From: Synechococcus sp. SB0662_bin_14
Lineage (GTDB): Bacteria > Cyanobacteriota > Cyanobacteriia > PCC-6307 > Cyanobiaceae
Direction: 5' to 3'
DNA: 32,021 nt
Assembly: GCA_009840445.1 (NCBI GenBank)
Contig: VXNS01000049.1
Location: 1 to 32,021 of the forward strand
The translations under genes and the position numbers were made by a program. Positions 8,961-17,244 of this stretch are shown piece after piece (the first letter of the stretch is position 1; every line of letters begins with the position of its first letter). The notes under the pieces are model-generated. The model ran no database searches. It was not told the origin of the DNA and saw nothing but the letters and a program-made list of their open reading frames with translations.

Positions 8961-10346
8961 ATGGCCACACCCACCCAGTCCTCCCAACCTCCCACCCAGG
9001 ACCTGACGGACCCCTGCGTTCACTGCGGCTTTTGCTTGAGCACCTGTGCCAGCTACAGGATTCTGGGCGCCGAGACCGACTCCCCCCGTGGGCGCATCCA
9101 CTTCCTCAAAGCGGTGGAGGCGGGTGAAATCAGCCTGACGGACGTGGCGGACCATTTCGACTCCTGCCTGGGTTGTTACGCCTGTGTGACGGCCTGCCCC
9201 TCCGGGGTGCGCTACGACCAACTCATTGCCCAGGTGCGGCCCCAGTTGAACGATCTGCCGGTGCGCAGCCCATGGCAGCGCCTCCTGCGCCAAGCCCTGT
9301 TTACCTTGCTTCCCTACCCTGGCCGGTTGCGCTGGCTCCTGGCGCCGCTGCGGTGTTACGGCGGCTCATGGCTGCAAACCATGGCCCAGCGTAGTGGCCT
9401 GACCCGGTTGTTCGGGCCGGAGATCAGCGCCATGGAGCGCCTGCTGCCCCCCCTCTCCGCCGCCAGCTTTCAGGACGGCTTTCCCTTGATTACCCCTGCC
9501 CAGGGAGAACGTCGGGCGCGGGTGGGCCTGGTGCTGGGGTGTGTGCAACGCCTGTTTGAGCCGGAGGTGAACGGCGCGGTGGTGCGGGTGTTGGCGGCCA
9601 ACGGGGTGGAGGTGGTGATCCCGCCTCGGCAGGGCTGCTGCGGCGCCGTGACGGATCACCAAGGGGAGACGGCCCACACCCAGGTCCTGGCCAGGGATCT
9701 GGTGGCGGCCTTTGCCAAGGTGGTGGGGCTGGGCAAGCCCGCCGGCGCCGAACCGTTGGATGCCGTTCTGGTGGCGGCCTCCGGCTGCGGCCATACCCTC
9801 AAGCAGTACCACCGCATCCTGGACACCGACGCCCCATGGGCAGAGGCGGGGCGTCCCTTTGCCGGTGGCGTGAAGGACGTGCAGGAGTTTCTGGCGGAAC
9901 TGGGCCTCAGCGCTCCGCTCAAGCCCCTGGCGCCCCAGCCCCTGAAGGCCGTCGTCCACGACCCCTGCCATATGCTCCACGGCCAGGGTATCGCCGCCGC
10001 GCCACGGCAACTGCTGGCCGCCATTCCCGGCCTCACCCTGGCCTCACCCCTGGATGCCGGGGTGTGTTGCGGCAGCGCCGGAATTTACAACATCATTCAG
10101 CCGGAGATTGCCTCCCAGTTGGGGGAGGAAAAATGCGCCGACCTGGCGGCCACGGGCGCCCAATTCTGCGTCTCCGCCAACATCGGCTGCACCTTGCAAT
10201 TGCGCCAGGGTTTTGAAGCCGAAGCCGTGGGGGCGCCCTTGCCGGTGTTTCATCCGGCCCAACTGCTGGATTACAGCATTCGGGGCGTGGGGCTGGACCA
10301 GGTCAGCCCTGGGCTACCGCCAGGCGGAAACACAGCAGGGCATTGA
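8961..10346 (+). CDS. glcF: Glycolate dehydrogenase, iron-sulfur subunit GlcF
   Basis: Electron-transfer partner of GlcD. The 461-residue product has two 4Fe-4S motifs, CVHCGFCLSTC near residue 19 and CLGCYACVTACPSG near residue 69, then a middle region with paired Arg/Leu helices and two CCG-type domains with QGCCGAVTDH and GVCCGSAGIYN. These carry the cysteine clusters expected for a heterodisulfide-reductase-like fold. The start is set at ATG 8961; GTG 8955, or TTG 8937 overlapping the glcD stop, are alternatives. Confidence 0.94.
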   Translation: MATPTQSSQPPTQDLTDPCVHCGFCLSTCASYRILGAETDSPRGRIHFLKAVEAGEISLTDVADHFDSCLGCYACVTACPSGVRYDQLIAQVRPQLNDLPVRSPWQRLLRQALFTLLPYPGRLRWLLAPLRCYGGSWLQTMAQRSGLTRLFGPEISAMERLLPPLSAASFQDGFPLITPAQGERRARVGLVLGCVQRLFEPEVNGAVVRVLAANGVEVVIPPRQGCCGAVTDHQGETAHTQVLARDLVAAFAKVVGLGKPAGAEPLDAVLVAASGCGHTLKQYHRILDTDAPWAEAGRPFAGGVKDVQEFLAELGLSAPLKPLAPQPLKAVVHDPCHMLHGQGIAAAPRQLLAAIPGLTLASPLDAGVCCGSAGIYNIIQPEIASQLGEEKCADLAATGAQFCVSANIGCTLQLRQGFEAEAVGAPLPVFHPAQLLDYSIRGVGLDQVSPGLPPGGNTAGH

Positions 10347-10389
10347 TCCGTCTGCGGGGTGCTACGCCTGGCTCAGGAGGTACACAACC

Positions 10390-10731
10390 ATGACCAGACC
10401 GCCAACAGACTCTGAATTGTGTCAATCGCTCCAAGATCTCCAACAGAAGGAAGCATGGGGTTCAGTTGTTGCCGACTGGAAGGTGGAGACGGGGGACGAT
10501 CCCTTTAACGATCCGGCCATCTGGGTCTGGGTCATTCTTGAGAACATGCAAGAGTTTGAGCAACTGGGATTTGAGCAACGAGATAAAATCCGTAGACGAG
10601 TTCTTGAAACAATTGACAAGACGGACGAGACGCGCTGGGTCTATGTACAATTCAGCACAAAGGAGGAGGAAGAACTGGGGGATGAACCGGAAGAGGAAAA
10701 AGACCAGCAAGCCCAGACGGTTTCATCATGA
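10390..10731 (+). CDS. Acidic small protein, putative partner of the HEPN-like gene
   Basis: The 113-residue protein starts at ATG 10390 behind a strong AGGAGGT site eight bases upstream. This is the best ribosome-binding site I noticed in the window, in contrast to the weak or absent sites of the neighbouring genes. It contains two aromatic strands, AIWVWVILEN and RWVYVQFST, separated by a charged helix, and ends in a Glu-rich tail. Its ATGA overlap with the next gene implies translational coupling. I infer a two-gene toxin-antitoxin-like accessory module; the family is not one I can name. A/T content is higher than in glcF upstream. Confidence 0.66.
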   Translation: MTRPPTDSELCQSLQDLQQKEAWGSVVADWKVETGDDPFNDPAIWVWVILENMQEFEQLGFEQRDKIRRRVLETIDKTDETRWVYVQFSTKEEEELGDEPEEEKDQQAQTVSS

Positions 10732-11030
10732 GTCTTGCTAAAGACCTGCTGAAGCTGGCAAGGGATCTTCTCCAACCGGATCGGCCTGATAGGAGGGGCA
10801 GGCCCCAGCAGGCCAAGCTGAGGAGATCCATCTCAACAGCCTATTACTCCTTGTTTTCTCTCCTTGTCAAGGAAGCCGCCATAAAGATGGTTGGCGGTGG
10901 GAAGGAGAACAAAGGTCTACGAGGTTACACGATGCGGGCTGTTAGCCATGCGACCATAAGAGATGTCTGTAAGGGGTTTGCCAGCAGGAATCCTTTACGA
11001 CCTCTACAATATCAACAGCAAAAAGCTTGA
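10728..11030 (+). pseudogene. HEPN-like domain gene, 3' end lost
   Basis: The frame encodes about 88 residues resembling a HEPN domain protein: a basic first helix, then RRSISTAYYSLFSLLVKEA, the hallmark long helix of small HEPN proteins, and RGYTMRAVSHATIRDVCKGFAS. After about base 10990 the sequence stops looking like this family and reads into a few random residues before TGA. At the same point another frame becomes a GIY-YIG nuclease tail. HEPN proteins often act as RNases in toxin-antitoxin or defence pairs. I see no clean Rx4-6H motif, so activity is doubtful. Confidence 0.6.
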
Positions 11031-11229
11031 AACTCTCCTCCACCACGTTTTTCAGCCCGCACAGCTTGCCGTTGAAGTGAAGGATCGTTTTGGGAATGCC
11101 GTAGTTCCACGGGAGTGGTTTCTGGTTCCCCTCCCCGTGATTGACCAGGCCGTTGCAAGAATCCAGGACGGCACCATCACGGGCTACATCTACGATCCCC
11201 AGGGGTCATGCTTGAAGCCCTTGGGTTAA
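10996..11229 (+). pseudogene. C-terminal remnant of a GIY-YIG nuclease family gene
   Basis: In the frame shifted by one relative to the HEPN-like gene, the translation from 10996 begins YDLYNINSKKLETLLHHVF and continues through VKDRFGNAVVPREWFLVPL to DGTITGYIYDP before TAA. I recognise this as the conserved C-terminal half of a GIY-YIG nuclease family protein of the T5orf172 kind. The N-terminal catalytic GIY-YIG part is absent. The fragment is joined directly to the HEPN-like remnant, so one deletion probably removed the end of one gene and the start of the other. Confidence 0.62.
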
Positions 11230-11300
11230 GCCCCCCTGACCCGCTCAACACGACCCATGCCAAGCTGCAAGAGGGGCCAGGAGTTGGCCGCGTCTGGTCT

Positions 11301-11537
11301 TCAGACGACGGACGCCACCTGATCCCCAGCCAGGAGAAACGTTCCCCGCCGGAAGCGCACAGCCAGCATGTTCCGGGAGCGCAACTCCACCACCACCCCT
11401 TCATCTCCCACCTCCACCAGGTCCGGGGGACGGAGCATGGGCATGGGATCGGCGGTTTTCAGGTAGGGTTGGGTCTCCACCAAGCGCACCAAGGCCCCTG
11501 TGTCAAAAGCTTGGCACGACTCATCGGCCTGCTCCAT
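11301..11537 (-). CDS. sipA: SipA-like regulator (DUF3148)
   Basis: SipA binds the histidine kinase NblS (Hik33) and modulates light and nutrient stress signalling in cyanobacteria. The 78-residue product from ATG 11537 shows the family core: LVRLVETQPYLKTADPMPMLRPPDLVEVGDEG, then a VRFRRGTFLL beta segment. The frame is open for 26 more residues upstream but that part is unlike the family. It is divergent from bioY with about 80 bases between. Confidence 0.85.
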   Translation of the reverse strand: MEQADESCQAFDTGALVRLVETQPYLKTADPMPMLRPPDLVEVGDEGVVVELRSRNMLAVRFRRGTFLLAGDQVASVV

Positions 11538-11618
11538 GGATTTCACCAGCGCCAGGGCGCTTGAGTGTAGACCCAGCCCCCACCTTCTCGCCAGTCGCCC
11601 CAGTCCCCCACACATGCC

Positions 11619-12185
11619 ATGACGGCTCTGACTAACCTGGTGGCCGTTGTGATGGGTCTGCTGCTCACCATTGTGGTGGGGTTTCTCCAGCCCACGATTG
11701 CGGTGCCAGCCTTTGGGGGCCTCAGTCTGGTGGAGTTACCCACCAGTGGCCAGTTGGCGGCAGTGCTGCTCACCGCCCTGCTCTGCGGCGCCCGGGTTGG
11801 TCTCATGACCGCCGTGGCCTATCTGGCTTTCGGGCTGACGCAGTTTCCCGTGTTCCATGCCGGGGGTGGTCTGGATTACGTGCTGGAGCCGGGATTTGGC
11901 TATTTGCTGGGCCTGATGCCCGGTGCATGGCTGGTGGGACGCATTGGGCAACAGGTCTCCCTACGGGACCCCTTCAGCCTCTGGTTTGTGGCCATGGTCG
12001 GGGTGGTGGTGGTCTCCCTGGTTGGCGGGATGCACTTGCTCCTGGGGGCCGTGGTGGGCCACTGGTCCCTGTCCTGGCTGGAGTTGACCATCGGTCATTG
12101 GCTCATCCCCCTGCTGCTGCAAGCGGTCATGGCCTGTCCCGTGGCCGTTGTTGCCGCAGTGCTCCGCCGTTTCCTGCTGTACTGA
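11619..12185 (+). CDS. bioY: Biotin transporter substrate-binding subunit BioY
   Basis: S-component of a biotin ECF transporter, acting in the inner membrane. The 188-residue product is almost entirely hydrophobic with about six helices. The FGGLSLVELPTSGQLAAVLL and CGARVGLMTAVAYLAFGLTQFPVFHAGGG segments, with GFGYLLG, are the conserved BioY core. No EcfA or EcfT genes lie beside it, as usual for cyanobacteria. It is followed by lspA after nine bases. Confidence 0.9.
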   Translation: MTALTNLVAVVMGLLLTIVVGFLQPTIAVPAFGGLSLVELPTSGQLAAVLLTALLCGARVGLMTAVAYLAFGLTQFPVFHAGGGLDYVLEPGFGYLLGLMPGAWLVGRIGQQVSLRDPFSLWFVAMVGVVVVSLVGGMHLLLGAVVGHWSLSWLELTIGHWLIPLLLQAVMACPVAVVAAVLRRFLLY

Positions 12186-12194
12186 ACCAAGGCC

Positions 12195-12695
12195 GTGCCC
12201 AATCCACAACCCTCCCCTGATCGTCGGCATCGGAAGCGGCGGCTTGCTGCTGTCAGCCTGCTGGTGGGTGCTGGTGGCACGGTGCTGGACCAGTTCACCA
12301 AGGCGCTGATGGTGGAGCGGCTCCCGTTGGGGCAGGTGCAACCGGTCCTGCCGGGGCTCCTGCAGTGGCGACGGGTGGAGAACACCGGCGCCGCCTTCAG
12401 CCTGTTCCACGGCGGTGTGGTGTGGCTGGGGTTGATCTCGTTGCTGGTGAGCCTGGGGCTGGTGCTGTGGCTGCTGAATCGCCCGCCCCGGCGGCGGCTG
12501 AATGCCGTGGCCTACGGGTTGGTGTTGGCTGGCGCCCTGGGAAACGGCCTGGACCGGTGGTTTCGGGGGGCGGTGGTGGATTGGATTGAATTGGTCCCCG
12601 TTACCTTCCCCGTGTTCAACCTGGCGGACGTGGCCATCAACGTGGCGGTGGCCCTGCTCCTGCTGGATGCGTTGGTGCAAAGTCGCAGGTCATGA
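12195..12695 (+). CDS. lspA: Lipoprotein signal peptidase (signal peptidase II)
   Basis: Aspartic membrane protease that removes signal peptides from diacylglyceryl-modified prolipoproteins. In the 166-residue product the catalytic aspartates are Asp129 (GAVVDWIELV) and Asp145 (FNLADVAIN). Further family markers are DQFTKALM near residue 33, the NTGAAFSLF motif and GNGLDR. Four membrane helices are visible. GTG start. The stop overlaps the next ATG (ATGA). Confidence 0.95.
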   Translation: MPNPQPSPDRRHRKRRLAAVSLLVGAGGTVLDQFTKALMVERLPLGQVQPVLPGLLQWRRVENTGAAFSLFHGGVVWLGLISLLVSLGLVLWLLNRPPRRRLNAVAYGLVLAGALGNGLDRWFRGAVVDWIELVPVTFPVFNLADVAINVAVALLLLDALVQSRRS

Positions 12696-14290
12696 AGAAG
12701 CGGACCCGTCGGCTCGTCCGGAGTGGGGCCGTGGTGCTGGGGTCTCTCCTGGCCCTGTGGATGGTCATCACCTTGTTGGCGGGGCTGGCCCAAAGTCTGC
12801 AAACCCTGGCGGGTGGCTGGGGGGCGCCCCTGTTTCTGGTCATCCTGGCGGCCCTGGGCTGGTTGGGCTGGACCACATGGCAAGGGCAACAGCAGGGCTC
12901 ACGACAGGGCAGGCGCGCCAGCGGCAAAGCCGGCAGCCAGGCCCTGCCCATGGCCTTCGACTCCAAGCGGGAAGCCGCCGGGGAACACCTGGACAGCATT
13001 GGGCGGCAGTTGGAACTGGTGCAGGATCAGGTGATGCGCCAGGCCTTGGAGAGTGAGCGACGCCAAGTGGCGGCGGAGTTGGAACGGGGGGATCTGGTGG
13101 TGGTGGTGTTCGGCACAGGCTCCAGCGGCAAGACCTCCCTGATCCGTGCCCTCCTGGGGGAGATGGTGGGTTCCGCGGAGCCTGCCATGGGTTCCACCCA
13201 GGCCAGCCACACCTACCGACTCCCCATGGCAGGTCTCAACCGTGGCGTGCGGCTGGTGGATACGCCGGGCATCCTGGAAAGCGGCGTCCAGGGACAGCGG
13301 CGGGAAGACATGGCGCGGCGTCAAGCGGTGCAGGCGGATCTGCTGTTGTTTGTGGTGGACGGTGACCTGCGGGACAGCGAGTTGCGCATGGTGCGGTTGC
13401 TGCTGTCCCTGGGCAAGCGTCTCCTGCTGGTGCTCAACAAGTGCGACCTGCTGGGGCAACGGCAGGAACAGCGGCTGTTGCAGGTGCTGCGGCAGCGCTG
13501 CGCCCCCCAACTGCCGCCGGAGGACGTGATTCCCGCCAGCAGTGCGCCACCCCGGTTGGCCGCTGCACCGGGGATGCCCCCACCCGTCCCCGAGGTGGCG
13601 GCCCTGTTGCGGCGCCTGGCCCAGGTGCTGCGCCTTGAGGGGGACGAACTGATGGCCGACAACATCCTTCTGCAAAGCCGCCACCTCTCCGTGGATACCG
13701 AGGCGGTGCTCACCAACCAGCGGGAACGGGCCAGCCGCACCGTCGTTGAGCGCTATGCCTGGATTGGCGGCGGCATCATCGCCCTGACACCCCTGCCGGG
13801 GCTGGACCTTTTGGGTGCGGCCGCGGTCAATGCCCAGATGGTACTGGAGCTGGGGCGGATCCATGGGGTGAAGCTGGGCCGGGACCAGGGGCGGGAACTG
13901 GCCCTGGCGGTGGGACGCACCATGACGGGTTTGGGCTTGGTGAAGGGGGGCACCCTGCTGCTCACCACAGCCCTCAGCGCTGCGTGGCCCGCACTGGTGG
14001 TGGCCAAGGCGCTGCAAGGGGTGAGCGCCGCATGGCTCACCCGGGTGGCCGGCGCCAGCCTGACGGAGTACTTCAGCCGTAACCAGGACTGGGGGGACGG
14101 GGGCATGGCCGCCGCCATCCGCAAGCACTACGACCTCAACCGCCGCCACACCCAACTCAACGACTTCCTCACCATGGCGGTGGAGCGGATCGTGGAGCCC
14201 CTGCAACGACGCCTGAAAGGTGTGCCGCCAGGCCAGCAGACAAACCAACCACCGGCGCCGGCGTCAGGGCGGAGCGATGATCCAGAATGA
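12692..14290 (+). CDS. Membrane-linked GTPase with DUF697 domain
   Basis: The 532-residue protein has two N-terminal membrane helices (about residues 14-34 and 45-61) and a coiled linker. A Era/YeeP-type G domain follows, with P-loop GTGSSGKTS at 141-149, DTPG at 190-193 and NKCD at 249-252. The DUF697 region, with GGGIIALTPLPGLDLLG and hydrophobic helices, spans about 350-470. The role of these proteins is not established. It is translationally coupled to lspA. Its last about 15 codons lie inside the left copy of a duplicated sequence, antisense to a small gene remnant, so the extreme C-terminus may not be ancestral. Confidence 0.85.
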   Translation: MKKRTRRLVRSGAVVLGSLLALWMVITLLAGLAQSLQTLAGGWGAPLFLVILAALGWLGWTTWQGQQQGSRQGRRASGKAGSQALPMAFDSKREAAGEHLDSIGRQLELVQDQVMRQALESERRQVAAELERGDLVVVVFGTGSSGKTSLIRALLGEMVGSAEPAMGSTQASHTYRLPMAGLNRGVRLVDTPGILESGVQGQRREDMARRQAVQADLLLFVVDGDLRDSELRMVRLLLSLGKRLLLVLNKCDLLGQRQEQRLLQVLRQRCAPQLPPEDVIPASSAPPRLAAAPGMPPPVPEVAALLRRLAQVLRLEGDELMADNILLQSRHLSVDTEAVLTNQRERASRTVVERYAWIGGGIIALTPLPGLDLLGAAAVNAQMVLELGRIHGVKLGRDQGRELALAVGRTMTGLGLVKGGTLLLTTALSAAWPALVVAKALQGVSAAWLTRVAGASLTEYFSRNQDWGDGGMAAAIRKHYDLNRRHTQLNDFLTMAVERIVEPLQRRLKGVPPGQQTNQPPAPASGRSDDPE

Positions 14291-14386
14291 GCATCAACGC
14301 CAGGTAGAGCACCGCCAGGGCAATGGAGAGGATGCCTGTGATCAGGGCAACCAACTTGGGACGATCCATGGCTGAACGGGAACCGA
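14245..14386. repeat. Left copy of a diverged direct repeat flanking the defence cassette
   Basis: This segment matches 19509-19650 in direct orientation without gaps. I count nine mismatches over the first roughly 137 aligned bases. On the minus strand it contains a copy (ATG at 14369) of the small membrane-protein gene found intact at 19469-19633. The first 42 codons agree apart from three residues, after which the reading runs into the antisense of the GTPase gene end. Confidence 0.9.
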
Positions 14387-14390
14387 GTCA

Positions 14391-14441
14391 AAGCTTCAGC
14401 ACCTCCGCCGGACGGGTACCCTGGAGGCTACAGTCTCCGCC
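14391..14441 (-). pseudogene. Fragment of the PLP decarboxylase gene
   Basis: About 50 bases here match 19987-20036 inside the intact decarboxylase gene, with four substitutions and a three-base gap. It sits directly next to the left repeat copy. The 335 or so decarboxylase bases that should separate the two (19651-19985) are missing. It is therefore a remnant of a second decarboxylase copy with an internal deletion. From 14442 to 14501 I see no feature. Confidence 0.8.
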
Positions 14442-14501
14442 ACCGTGGCCCATGCGGACTTCGCTTCCCCCCGTCTCACATTTCATCTGACCTGCACTCA
14501 G

Positions 14502-16163
14502 CTAAAATCGCCATGTTTGCAACGCCAGATTGCTCAGTTCTCTTTGACGTTCCTCAATCGCTGATGTCGTCCATTCGTCCATTTTGGCAATCTGGTTCGT
14601 CAATTTATATTCAGAATTATTGTAAACAGGTTTCTTGTCCCTGTAAGGAGAGCTCTTCAGAGTCGAGTTGTCGCGGGACCTGAGCAGACAAAGATTCCCG
14701 ATCCGTTTGCAATACTGCCTCCTTTCATCTTCCGAAAACTGCGGCCAATTTCCCTCTGTTCTCTCTGGAAGCACATGTTCCAGGTTGATTTCGTCACTGT
14801 TATCATTAGGTATATGCCATGGCTGATCAACACTAACTGCTGCTAATTCCAGAGAGCGCAAGTAGTACCGTGCAAGTTTCGCGTTTGATACACGTGCAAT
14901 AGCGAATGACTGCGAAAACTCTGTGTTCGATGGTATGAAACCTGAAAGCTCCTCGCGCAGGTCACTAGCCGTTTTAATTGTCCCAGAGTAGATGTTTTTG
15001 GCCACATCCGCGAATCCTTTTTCAACGCTTCCCGTTCGCGTTTTTCCCGCAATCACTACTCGGACCATTGCGGACACACACAATGACATTGTCTGATTCA
15101 TTTCCTTATCTAGCATCTTCTCCGCGATCACTAATATCAGAGGGCGCATCGGCTTGACATCAACCAAATTGAATACATTGACCGCTTTTCTTGTTTCAAT
15201 TAAGTTATTCCATCTCTCATGACCAGTGTTGTAGATTGCCGCATACGTTGCCGCTGTTTTTGACAACTGACTTGCCAGTGTCGCAACTGTCTGTGGACTT
15301 TTTGCTATACCCTGAATAACGTCATGCACTTCTTTTTCGCGAACAAGGCCTCTCCTCAGCGTTAGTGCATGTCTCAGGAACTGGATTGTCAAATCTCCAT
15401 CCTCAATCGTCTCTAATGCACCCTGCATCTCCGACCAACTATGCTTAACCTCATTTATACGATCATCTGCTCTTCCAAACAGATAGTTCTTCACAAGATC
15501 CGCTTGTGTCGTTCGCAACCCACGATCATTTAGTGTCTCGAACATTCGGTAGGCATCTGCTTCGCTCGGTGCCTCAAGTCCTACAGCCATCGCACGGCTT
15601 TCGAGAAAGGTAATCCAGTCATTTAGCCTATCGCCGTGATCATTTTTATCAAAAGTCGACACAATGTTTCTTACTTATTTGTTAATTTCTGTAAACGCAT
15701 CTTTGAGAAGACGTTGTGAAGGCTTTACTGTCGAAGATGTCAATGGTTCTCCTGTCAATTGCGTGCGGAAATAGTCGTTGTCGTCCAGATTGAGCGTTAG
15801 CCTAGGTACTCTCTCCCTTCTTTTGCGATCAATTGTGAACAGAAACTCATGAATGGACTGACAGAGCTCGGGCTCGTTGCATTCTTGAAGATAGCTGTGG
15901 ATCTCGGCCAGCAGAATTGCGGTCGTCGCGAGCCTCTGCTGGCCGTCCACCACTTCAAGCATGTTGTCACTCTTACGGACCGTGACGATTGTCCCGACGA
16001 AGTAGGGAGTATCCTCGCTCCTGATTGACCGGGCAAAGTCCTGAAGCAAGGTGGTGACTTCCTCTTTAGTCCAAGAGTAGTTCCTTTGATTTGGTGGCAC
16101 GATCAGCCTGCTCTGCTTCAAGATGCTTGCCAGTCCCAGTTGCGAGAATTTGAATCCAGACAC
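14502..16163 (-). pseudogene. GmrSD-like DUF262/DUF1524 endonuclease, interrupted by an in-frame stop
   Basis: A 553-codon frame with one internal TAA at codon 163 (bases 15675-15677). The start is GTG 16163 behind an AAGGAG site. The N-terminal DUF262 part has VPPNQRNYSW near residue 22 and the NTPase hallmark DGQQR at 73-77. After the stop the same frame continues with FETLNDRGL, the second conserved DUF262 block, and a DUF1524 HNH-type end with EHVLPE (His at about 463), IGNLCLL and the final LQTW. The stop splits the DUF262 domain. GmrSD proteins are type IV restriction enzymes against modified phage DNA. A restart at GTG 15662 could make the C-terminal part separately, but a nonsense mutation or sequence error is more likely. 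AT-richer than its neighbours, suggesting transfer. Confidence 0.85.
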
Positions 16164-16197
16164 CAGTTTGCTCCTTCAGCATTACCGACCCAGGCTA

Positions 16198-17244
16198 TCA
16201 CCTTGTCGGGGAAACTGTACGAAAATCTCGCAGGAGTGTCTGGTCCATAAGATCGGGGACCTTATTCAAGGTGAACACCTTGCCCCGTGTGGCGAGGAGC
16301 AGTTTCCTCATGTCCTCACGGCGAACACCAAACCCCCTGCCCGCAATACAGGCAACCACCTGGAATCTGGGCTTGCCTGGGGGTTGACCGTCCATGCTGA
16401 GAGATCCAAGATGCTGGACCCGGGTCACCTTGTCCCGTGCTGTGCCGTCGTCTTCGGTCAGCTTCGCCTCAATCACAACTTTGGGGTTGAACTCGTTCGG
16501 CACCACGAAATCCGGTGCCTGGTCGAAGCCTGCCAGCCGCTCTGCCCGGCCTGTTCTCCGAAAGCTGATCCCTGCCTCCGTCAATACGGCCTCAATGGCG
16601 TTCTCAACCACGTTGCCAATCAGTTCGCTGATGGAGTCACGATGTCCGGCAAAAGGCCGTCCCAGGAGGCGTTCGTACAGGAGAACAGAATAGGGAATTC
16701 CAAGGTTGGCGGATGCCCTGACGCTGACCAGCCCTGCCTTGGTATCAGCCTTATCCAGGCGGTGCAGGGTATCGGCAGCCTGTCGAGGGACACCGGATGC
16801 CAGGGCATGGCAGGCAGCAGAGATCAAAGCACCAATACGCCGCCCCTGCACGGTCCCTGGCTTTGGCAACGGAGCTTGCGGATCCATGCGGATATTGCGA
16901 TCAACGGCGCGAGCTGCATTCTGGGTCACGCTGATACCAGTCTGGTGACTGGCGTAGTATGCCCATTCCGGAGGCGTGAAGCCAATCATGCACCGGAGAA
17001 CAACAAGTGCAATCGGGGTGTCGTACACGGCGGAGACAAGCGTCTCGGGCGTTACCTCACAAAACCCTCCTGTTGCACGTTTCAGGCACTCGTATCCCTC
17101 TTCAAACACTGCAAACTCGACGAATCCCTTGCCCTTGGGCATGACAAGAAACTCGGACGTCAGGCAACTGAATATGGCATCAATATAAACATCCAGGTCG
17201 GCCTGGATCTCCTCAAACGAGACTTCAAACGGAAACTTCACCAT
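16198..17244 (-). CDS. PD-(D/E)XK-type restriction endonuclease, putative
   Basis: The 348-residue protein starts at ATG 17244, which overlaps the methylase stop (ATGGTGA). The C-terminal third has a PD-(D/E)XK core: a helix with ELIGNVVENAIEAVL near 207-220, then Asp245 in APDFVVPN, and Glu259-x-Lys261 in VVIEAKLT. A conserved Arg/Gln helix (DKVTRVQHLGSL) follows. The N-terminal two thirds match nothing I recognise and may bind DNA. Overlap with a DNA methylase gene implies a restriction-modification pair, in which this would cut unmethylated target DNA. An upstream extension of the frame is antisense-like to conserved methylase sequence and is rejected. Confidence 0.78.
   Translation of the reverse strand: MVKFPFEVSFEEIQADLDVYIDAIFSCLTSEFLVMPKGKGFVEFAVFEEGYECLKRATGGFCEVTPETLVSAVYDTPIALVVLRCMIGFTPPEWAYYASHQTGISVTQNAARAVDRNIRMDPQAPLPKPGTVQGRRIGALISAACHALASGVPRQAADTLHRLDKADTKAGLVSVRASANLGIPYSVLLYERLLGRPFAGHRDSISELIGNVVENAIEAVLTEAGISFRRTGRAERLAGFDQAPDFVVPNEFNPKVVIEAKLTEDDGTARDKVTRVQHLGSLSMDGQPPGKPRFQVVACIAGRGFGVRREDMRKLLLATRGKVFTLNKVPDLMDQTLLRDFRTVSPTR

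Noticed and set aside
10054-10389. Long forward frame fused upstream of the acidic small gene
   Set aside because: The upstream part is glcF read in another frame; the ATG at 10390 with its AGGAGGT site is the evident start.
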